DNA from: Arthrobacter glacialis
GTDB taxonomy: Bacteria; Actinomycetota; Actinomycetes; Actinomycetales; Micrococcaceae
Assembly (NCBI RefSeq): GCF_002909445.1
Contig: NZ_PPXC01000019.1
Span: forward strand, 18,305-82,304
DNA length: 64,000 bases
Direction: 5' to 3'
The position numbers were made by a program, and so were the translations under genes. The notes beneath the pieces are model-generated. The model searched no databases. It was given only the letters and a program-made list of their open reading frames with translations, and had not been told where the DNA came from. Shown one piece after another: positions 58,570-64,000 of the stretch (position 1 is the stretch's first letter; each line of letters begins with the position of its first letter).

Positions 58570-59832
58570 CTAGCTGGGCAGCTCCACCTTGGGGCCTGTG
58601 CTGCGGATGGCTACAACAGCGTTGTGGCCGCCGAAGCCGAAGGAGTTGTTCAACGCCATGATCTCGCCCTCGGGCAGTTCACGCGGTGTGCCGGTGACGA
58701 CATCCAGCGGGATTTCCGGGTCCTGGTTTTCCAAGTTGATGGTCACAGGGGCCAGACGGTGGTAAACGGCCAGAACCGTCAGCACCGACTCAACGGCGCC
58801 CGAGGCGCCAAGCAAGTGGCCCATCTGGGACTTGGTGGCTGAGACACATACGTTGTTCACGTGATCGCCCAGGGCGGCCTTCAGGGCCGTGTACTCGGGC
58901 TTGTCCCCCACGGGGGTTGACGTTGCGTGCGCGTTGACGTGGACAACGTCCTCGGGCAGGGCGCGGGCGTCAAACAACGCGGCCTTGAGGGCGCGGGTGG
59001 CTCCCAGGCCCTGGGGGTCCGGAGCTGTGATGTGGTACGCGTCGGCCGTGACCGCAGTGCCGGCCAGCTCACCGTAAATGCGTGCACCGCGGGCTAGGGC
59101 GTGCTCTTCAGCTTCCAGCACCAGCGCACCGGCGCCTTCACCCATGACAAAGCCGTCGCGGCTGATGTCGTAGGGCCGCGACGCGGTCTCCGGGGAGTCA
59201 TTGCGCTTGGAGAGTGCTTGCATGGCGGCGAAGGAGGCCAACGGCATGGGGTGAATGGCTGCCTCGGCGCCACCGGCCATGACAACATCTGCCTTGCCCG
59301 AGCGGATGAGCTCGAGTCCGATGTGCAGTGCTTCGGTGCCTGAGGCGCAGGCGGAAACCGGCGTGTGCGCACCGGCGCGGGCGCCGAGGTCAAGGCTGAC
59401 CGCTGCTGCCGGGCCATTGGGCATCAGCATGGGAACCGTCATGGGCAAAACGCGGCGGGGTCCCTTTTCGCGCAGGGTGTCCCATGCGTCCAGGAGCGTC
59501 CACACGCCGCCAATGCCAGTTGCGAATGCCACGGCGAGGCGGTCGTGGTCGATCTCCTCAATGCCGGAGTCTTTCCAGGCCTCACGGGCCGCCACAACGG
59601 CGAATTGAGTTGAGGGGTCCATACGCTTGGCTTCAACGCGACTCAAGACATCTGTTGCGAGAGTTGATGCTTTGGCCGCGAAGTGAACGGGAAGATCGAA
59701 CTTTTCCACCCAATCCTCGGTCAGCGTGTGGGCGCCGGAGACGCCCTTGAGGGCGTTCTTCCACATGGTCGGGACGTCGCCGCCAATAGGCGTCGTTGCG
59801 CCTAGTCCGGTGATGACTACTTTGCGGGCCAT
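58570..59832 (-). CDS. fabF: beta-ketoacyl-ACP synthase II (FabF/KAS II)
   Basis: 420 residues. It extends acyl-ACP with malonyl-ACP. The active Cys162 is in PVSACASGTEALHIG, the two His are in VNAHATSTPVGD and MGHLLGASGAVESVL. VITGLGATTPIGGDV and NSFGFGGHNAVV are further marks. Last gene of the FAS-II operon fabD-fabH-acpP-fabF. A gap of 131 bases separates it from acpP. Confidence 0.95.
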   Translation of the reverse strand: MARKVVITGLGATTPIGGDVPTMWKNALKGVSGAHTLTEDWVEKFDLPVHFAAKASTLATDVLSRVEAKRMDPSTQFAVVAAREAWKDSGIEEIDHDRLAVAFATGIGGVWTLLDAWDTLREKGPRRVLPMTVPMLMPNGPAAAVSLDLGARAGAHTPVSACASGTEALHIGLELIRSGKADVVMAGGAEAAIHPMPLASFAAMQALSKRNDSPETASRPYDISRDGFVMGEGAGALVLEAEEHALARGARIYGELAGTAVTADAYHITAPDPQGLGATRALKAALFDARALPEDVVHVNAHATSTPVGDKPEYTALKAALGDHVNNVCVSATKSQMGHLLGASGAVESVLTVLAVYHRLAPVTINLENQDPEIPLDVVTGTPRELPEGEIMALNNSFGFGGHNAVVAIRSTGPKVELPS

Positions 59833-59963
59833 GATTCAACTCTCTACAAAATTTATGGGGCAGGGCTAAAGGATGGTGATGTGGTTGGCCGGCGTCCTGC
59901 TTTCCGGCCAACCACCATGCCCTGAACCGCTTGCGCGGACAAGGAGTAAAACTCAGAGGCAGA

Positions 59964-60209
59964 TTAAGCCTGTGCGCCTGCAATGAAGCTGACAGCGTCG
60001 CCAACGGTCTTGAGGTTCTTGACTTCCTCGTCCGGGATCTTGACGTCGAACTTCTCTTCAGCGTTGACAACAATGGTCATCATGGAGATGGAATCGATGT
60101 CCAGGTCATCCGTGAAGGACTTGTCCAGTTCTACAGCCTCGGGGGCCAGGCCCGTCTCTTCGTTGACGATTTCAGCCAAACCGGCCAAGATTTCTTCGTT
60201 GCTAGCCAT
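59964..60209 (-). CDS. acpP: acyl carrier protein
   Basis: 81 residues. The 4'-phosphopantetheine attaches to Ser40 in DDLDIDSISMMTIV. The start MASNEEIL at 60209 has AAGGAG upstream; the longer frame to 60278 is not like ACP. The DSIS instead of DSLS variant and acidic character are usual for actinobacterial AcpP. It is located between fabH and fabF. Confidence 0.95.
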   Translation of the reverse strand: MASNEEILAGLAEIVNEETGLAPEAVELDKSFTDDLDIDSISMMTIVVNAEEKFDVKIPDEEVKNLKTVGDAVSFIAGAQA

Positions 60210-60299
60210 TGATGGCTCCTTTTCTTGTTGTGCTGTGATCAAGGAAATGATCTTTTCAGGCATTTTTGATCGCCCCACGGATGTGGAGAGATACGTTTG

Positions 60300-61361
60300 T
60301 TAGGGAAGGCGCACCACTTGGGCGCCAAACACCAGTCCGGCACCAAAGCCGATCTGAAGCGAAAGTTTACCGGAGAGCTCCGGGTTCTCTGTCAGCAGCC
60401 GGTGTGTTGCCAGTGGAATGGAGGCAGCTGAGGTGTTGCCGGCATCGGCAATGTCGCGGCCAATGATGACGTGCTCAGGCAGTTTCAACTGCTTGGCCAG
60501 CTCGTCGATGATGCGCATATTGGCCTGGTGCGGCACAAAGGCGCCCAAGTCCGCGGCGGTGATACCGGCTGATTCAAGGGCTGCCTTGGCAACCTTGGCC
60601 ATTTCCCACACGGCCCAGCGGAACACTGTTTGGCCGTCCTGGCGCAGGGTGGGCCACAAGCTGGCGTGTGCCTCATCGGCGGCGGCCAGATCCACGCCGT
60701 CGCCCTTCATGGCCTGCTCGCTGAAGTCGCGGATGTCCAGCTGGGAATGGGTCATGCCAATGGTGTCCCACTTGCCGCCGTCAGATCCCCACACGGTGGG
60801 GCTGATGCCGGGCTCGTCGGAGGGGCCAATGACAACCGCGCCGGCACCGTCGCCCAGCAGGAAGGAAATGGTGCGCTCGTGGTTGTCGATGACGTCCGAG
60901 AGCTTCTCAACACCAATGACCAGGACGTACTCGGCGGTGCCGGAGCGGACCAGTGAGTCGCCCTGGGCCACGCCGTAGCAGTAGCCGGCACAGGCGGCCG
61001 AGATGTCAAAGGCCGGGGCCGGGGTGCAGCCCAGCTTGTCGGCAATCAGTGCTGCCGCTGAGGGGGTGGCGTAGGGGTGCGTCACCGTTGACACCAACAC
61101 GGCGCCAATCTGGGACGGCTCAATGCCTGCACGCTTAATGGCCTCGGCGCCTGCGCCGACGGCCATGTCCACCACGGACACGTCCTTGGGGGCGCGGTGT
61201 CGGGTGACGATGCCTGTCCGTTGGCGGATCCATTCATCGGATGAATCGATCCACTGGCACACGTCGTCATTGCTGACGATCACCGAAGGCCGGTACGCGC
61301 CAATGCCCAAAATGGCCGATCCTGGGCGGAGGGTGCTTTGTTTTAGCGTGGGAGTGCTCAC
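60300..61361 (-). CDS. fabH: beta-ketoacyl-ACP synthase III (FabH)
   Basis: 353 residues. It starts fatty acid synthesis from a short (probably also branched) acyl-CoA and malonyl-ACP. Cys124 is in DISAACAGYCYGVAQ, His in FVPHQANMRIID, Asn in DAGNTSAASIP. SDEWIRQRTGIVTRH is the N-terminal mark. The GTG start overlaps the fabD stop (GTGA). Do not mix up with OleA (23660-24685), a related fold with another reaction. Confidence 0.95.
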   Translation of the reverse strand: MSTPTLKQSTLRPGSAILGIGAYRPSVIVSNDDVCQWIDSSDEWIRQRTGIVTRHRAPKDVSVVDMAVGAGAEAIKRAGIEPSQIGAVLVSTVTHPYATPSAAALIADKLGCTPAPAFDISAACAGYCYGVAQGDSLVRSGTAEYVLVIGVEKLSDVIDNHERTISFLLGDGAGAVVIGPSDEPGISPTVWGSDGGKWDTIGMTHSQLDIRDFSEQAMKGDGVDLAAADEAHASLWPTLRQDGQTVFRWAVWEMAKVAKAALESAGITAADLGAFVPHQANMRIIDELAKQLKLPEHVIIGRDIADAGNTSAASIPLATHRLLTENPELSGKLSLQIGFGAGLVFGAQVVRLP

Positions 61362-62311
61362 AGGGTTCCTTCATCAGACGCGGTGTGGGCTGCCAGTAAT
61401 TCCTGGGCAGCCGCAAGATCATCAGGTGTTTTCACGGCAACGGTGGCGATGCCGCTCATGCCGCGTTTGGCCAATCCAGTCAAGGTGCCGGCCGGGGTGA
61501 GCTCTATCAACGCTGTCACACCCATGGCGGACATGGTTTCCATGCACAAATCCCAGCGGACAGGCCGCGACACCTGGGCGATCAACGATCCAAGCGCCGC
61601 TTCCCCGGAAGGCACGACGGCGCCGTCGTAGTTGGAGAGCAGCGCCACCTTGGGCGTGCGCGGGGTCAGGGACGGGGCGAGGGCTTCCAAGGCCGACACG
61701 GCTGGGGCCATGTGGTGCGTGTGGAAAGCGCCGGCGACCTGCAAGGGGATGACGCGGGCCTTGGCGGGAGGCGCGGCGACCAGGGCAGCTATCTGCTCAA
61801 GTGTGCCGGCGGCAACCGTCTGGCCCTTGGAGTTCATGTTGGCAGGGGTCAACCCCGCTGCGGCAATGGCGGCCAGCACCTCATCGGCGTCGCCACCCAC
61901 CACCGCAGCCATGCCCGTGGGGGTGGCTGCCGCGGCCTCGGCCATGCGGTTGGCGCGTTCACGCACAAACGCCATGGCATCAGCGTTGGAAAGGGTTCCC
62001 GTCAGCGCGGCCGCGGTGATTTCACCCACCGAATGTCCGGCAACCACTACGTTGCGGCCGGAGAGGGCGGTTGCCACATCCGGACCCAAAAGCGCCTGGG
62101 CGGCGATAAGGCCGGCTGCCACAATCAAGGGCTGGGCAACTGCCGTGTCCTTGATGGTTTCAGCGTCGCTGGTGGTGCCGTGGGTGAGCAGGTCAATCCC
62201 CGCGGCATCGCTCAAGGTGGCCAATTGGGCGGCCACGCCGGGGCGTTCCAGCCACGGCGAAAGGAACCCGGGAGTTTGAGAGCCCTGTCCAGGGCAGACT
62301 ATTGCAAGCAC
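61358..62311 (-). CDS. fabD: malonyl-CoA:ACP transacylase (FabD)
   Basis: 317 residues. It transfers malonyl from CoA to ACP. LAIVCPGQGSQTPGFL begins the fold, the active Ser94 is in VVVAGHSVGEITAAAL, and VAGAFHTHHMAPAVSAL carries the His. The GTG at 62311 follows GGAAAG; a TTG at 62332 is in frame but less likely. First gene of the FAS-II operon, 151 bases behind the regulator gene. Confidence 0.94.
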   Translation of the reverse strand: MLAIVCPGQGSQTPGFLSPWLERPGVAAQLATLSDAAGIDLLTHGTTSDAETIKDTAVAQPLIVAAGLIAAQALLGPDVATALSGRNVVVAGHSVGEITAAALTGTLSNADAMAFVRERANRMAEAAAATPTGMAAVVGGDADEVLAAIAAAGLTPANMNSKGQTVAAGTLEQIAALVAAPPAKARVIPLQVAGAFHTHHMAPAVSALEALAPSLTPRTPKVALLSNYDGAVVPSGEAALGSLIAQVSRPVRWDLCMETMSAMGVTALIELTPAGTLTGLAKRGMSGIATVAVKTPDDLAAAQELLAAHTASDEGTL

Positions 62312-62379
62312 ATTAACCAGCTTTCCAAACAAAATGGCTTTTTCGCGGTGTTTTCATACACCAAGCTCTTCGCCACGAT

Positions 62380-62396
62380 TTGTAGGAAGTCTACAA
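62380..62396. promoter_or_regulatory. candidate operator of the fabD promoter
   Basis: TTGTAG-GAAGT-CTACAA is a perfect 6-5-6 inverted repeat, 69 bases upstream of the fabD GTG and within the gap between the PucR-type regulator and fabD. In Streptomyces the homologous regulator FasR activates fabD-fabH-acpP-fabF by binding there. That this repeat is its site is inference. A smaller repeat GGTGT/ACACC lies at 62347-62362. Confidence 0.45.
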
Positions 62397-62462
62397 TAGT
62401 GCCGCGTTCTGGGCCCCATTGGTGACTTCTTTTTGGGAACGTTCCTCTAATTCCCTGCCGCG

Positions 62463-63746
62463 CTAGGTGGCAGCCTTGGTGGGTGTTGCGCCTTGTTTGC
62501 TGAGTGTCGGTTTGGACACCGGTTGTTTTGTGGGAGTGGCCAGCCGGCCCACTATCAGGGCAGTCTGCAGAACAAACGCTTCCCGGGGGATCAGCGGATC
62601 CCACCCCGTGACGTCACAGACACGGCGCAAGCGGTAGCGGACGGTGTTGGAATGGACAAAAAGGTCGCGGGCGGCGGCCTCCAGTGAGTGCCCACCTTGC
62701 AGATAGCTGCTGAGAGTTTCGATCAGGCCGTTGGAAGCGGCAAGCAGCGGCCGGTAGATGCTGATCAGCAGCGCCCGCTTGGCGGAGTCATCGCCGCCAA
62801 GAACCCGCTCCGGCAGCAGGTCATCGGCCGAGACAGGCCGTGGTGCAGCCGACCAGCCCTTGGCGACGGACATGCCCGCAAACGCCGCTTTGGCCGAAGC
62901 GGTGGCGTCCTGCAAGGTGGCAGCCAGGGGGCCGTAGACCACTGCCCCGGGGGCGAAAAGTTCGCTCAGCCGGACATAGGCCGACTCCGGATCAGTCACA
63001 TTGCCCAGCACCAAAATGAGTTTGTCGCCTTGGATGCCCACCATGACGTCTTCGGCGAAGCGGCCTGCAGCGCGGCGCAGCGTGGCCAGAAACAAGGCGT
63101 TGGCCTCCGAGGGGGCGGGGCCAACCATGATGGTGAACTGGCTGTGGGAGGTCCATCCCAAGGCGGAGATGCGTGATTGCAGGGCGTCGGAGTTTTCCCC
63201 TCGCAGGATCCCGTCAACAGCCAGGGCTTCCAGACGGGTGTCCCACGCACCGCGGTTTTCAGCGGCCCGGGCGTAAACGTCCGCAGCGGCGAAAGCCACT
63301 TCCCGCGAATAGCGCAGGACTGCCTCACGCAGATCAACCTGCTCCTCGGCGGCGGCTAGCTCTGGGACCCTGTCCTCCACCACCTGAACAACCGTGCGGA
63401 TGAGCTGCAGGGCCCGTTGGAGGCTGATGGACCGGGTGAGTTCGGTGGGAGCTGTGCCAAAGACGTCTGAGAGCACCCAGCTGGGCGAGGAGGGGTGTTC
63501 GTACCAGGAGACAAAGGCTGTGATGCCGTTTTGGGCCACCAAACCAAGGGCGGACCTTTCATCGGCGCTGAGCCTGCGGTACCAGGGGAGAGTGGTTTCC
63601 AGCTCTCGGCGCATCATGGTGGACAGCGGGCCAATGTTGGCGCGCAGCCGCTCCAGCGTTTCCGAGGTGTTCTTGCTGTCAGCTGTCTTGGCACCGACCG
63701 TGGCCTCAGTGGGGGGAGTGGCTGCAGGTGTTTTCTTGGCTACCAT
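62463..63746 (-). CDS. fasR: PucR-type (CdaR) transcriptional regulator of fatty acid synthesis, FasR-like
   Basis: 427 residues. The N-terminal helical part has LERLRANIGPLSTMMRREL and WYRRLSADERSALGLVAQNG. A GGDEF-like central fold follows (TIMVGPAPSEANALFLATL, KLILVLGNVTD). The C-terminal PucR-HTH reads GHSLEAAARDLFVHSNTVRY then RLRRVCDVTGWDP. In Streptomyces and mycobacteria a homologue stands between aceE and fabD; in S. coelicolor (FasR) it activates the fab operon. It has the same strand and order here. Confidence 0.88.
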   Translation of the reverse strand: MVAKKTPAATPPTEATVGAKTADSKNTSETLERLRANIGPLSTMMRRELETTLPWYRRLSADERSALGLVAQNGITAFVSWYEHPSSPSWVLSDVFGTAPTELTRSISLQRALQLIRTVVQVVEDRVPELAAAEEQVDLREAVLRYSREVAFAAADVYARAAENRGAWDTRLEALAVDGILRGENSDALQSRISALGWTSHSQFTIMVGPAPSEANALFLATLRRAAGRFAEDVMVGIQGDKLILVLGNVTDPESAYVRLSELFAPGAVVYGPLAATLQDATASAKAAFAGMSVAKGWSAAPRPVSADDLLPERVLGGDDSAKRALLISIYRPLLAASNGLIETLSSYLQGGHSLEAAARDLFVHSNTVRYRLRRVCDVTGWDPLIPREAFVLQTALIVGRLATPTKQPVSKPTLSKQGATPTKAAT

Positions 63747-63844
63747 CCCTTGAGGATATGTCCTAAGTCGCCAAGGTGGCTATTTGTGTGAACCCAACAA
63801 CTGAACAATACGGGAAACGTCTAGTGCCGGGGCTTAACGCATAA

Positions 63845-63893
63845 CGGGTGGTTGCCGTGACTGTAGGGGTTCTACAGTCACGGCAACCACCCG
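63845..63893 (-). terminator. 21-bp hairpin between aceE and the regulator gene
   Basis: CGGGTGGTTGCCGTGACTGTA (63845-63865; 20 of 21 bases are CGGGTGGTTGCCGTGACTGT plus A) pairs exactly with 63873-63893; the loop is 7 nt. It stands 28 bases after the aceE stop on the minus strand, so it is probably the aceE terminator, although without a T-run. Confidence 0.75.
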
Positions 63894-63921
63894 TCTATGG
63901 GTGCTGCTGGTTGTCTAGCTG

Positions 63922-64000
63922 TTAGCCTTCGCCGCCTGTGTTGCCGGTGGTGCCGGCGTTGACGTTGAGGAGGTCGTATTTCGTGGCTGCCTGGATGGCT
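63922..64000 (-). CDS. aceE: probable end of pyruvate dehydrogenase E1 (AceE), C-terminus only
   Basis: The last 25 codons of a minus-strand gene that enters from beyond the window: AIQAATKYDLLNVNAGTTGN, then TGGEG and a TAA at 63922-63924. The end resembles that of actinobacterial homodimeric AceE, and aceE is the expected neighbour of the PucR-type regulator and fabD in actinobacteria. With so few residues the call depends on that gene order. Confidence 0.6.
   Translation of the reverse strand, partial: AIQAATKYDLLNVNAGTTGNTGGEG

Overview
The window looks like chromosomal DNA of a high-GC actinobacterium, most likely a member of the Micrococcaceae close to Arthrobacter. This rests on GTG/TTG starts, many ATGA/GTGA/TAATG junctions, the order aceE - PucR-type regulator - fabD - fabH - acpP - fabF, the block DUF177 - rpmF - rnc - mutM ... 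smc - ftsY, and the block rpsP - khpA - rimM - trmD - rplS - lepB - lepB - rnhB - DUF2469 - yraN - comM - dprA. Most of the window is conserved housekeeping sequence. I see no prophage, insertion sequence, integrase of a mobile element, tRNA, rRNA or CRISPR array.

Region 1 (1-15.6 kb): the 3' end of an alpha/beta hydrolase; a minus-strand pair made of a SipW-type signal peptidase fused to a LamG domain and a SipW-cognate (TasA/camelysin-like) exported protein; a divergent MarR regulator; thiL - DAK2 - recG - rsmD; a flotillin with an NfeD-like partner; an oxidoreductase; an unknown protein; a frameshifted lipoprotein; a spermidine-synthase-like protein with an aminotransferase; and coaD. Region 2 (15.6-31.2 kb): DUF177 - rpmF - rnc - mutM; a broken AbiEi/DUF559-type gene; the long-chain olefin operon oleA - oleBC - oleD; smc; an MFS transporter; ftsY.

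Region 3 (31.2-38.3 kb) is the most accessory-looking stretch. It holds a 1208-residue exported, LAxTG-anchored surface protein with two blocks of Asn-Thr tetrapeptide repeats, followed by a translationally coupled DUF5819 / HTTM membrane pair that recalls SdpA/SdpB, and then a stand-alone LuxR-type response regulator. Region 4 (38.3-46.6 kb): amtB - glnK behind a likely GlnR site, zwf, ffh, and small enzymes. Region 5 (46.6-58.5 kb): the ribosomal/tRNA-modification, secretion and DNA-uptake block, then an LCP protein, xerC and DUF3145. Region 6 (58.5-64 kb): the FAS-II operon with its PucR-type regulator and the end of aceE.

Three degradation events are visible: a lipoprotein frameshift near 12745, a stop codon plus frameshift in the AbiEi/DUF559 gene (18787-19760), and a C-run frameshift in comM near 54190. 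The window also carries a family of 62-nt interspersed repeats (three gapless copies), a pair of tandem hairpins behind coaD, and an uninterrupted 62-bp perfect palindrome behind ffh. Functionally, FAS-II (fabDHF, acpP) would supply acyl chains that OleABCD condenses into long-chain olefins, and three type I signal peptidases (one SipW-like, two LepB) would serve the exported proteins.
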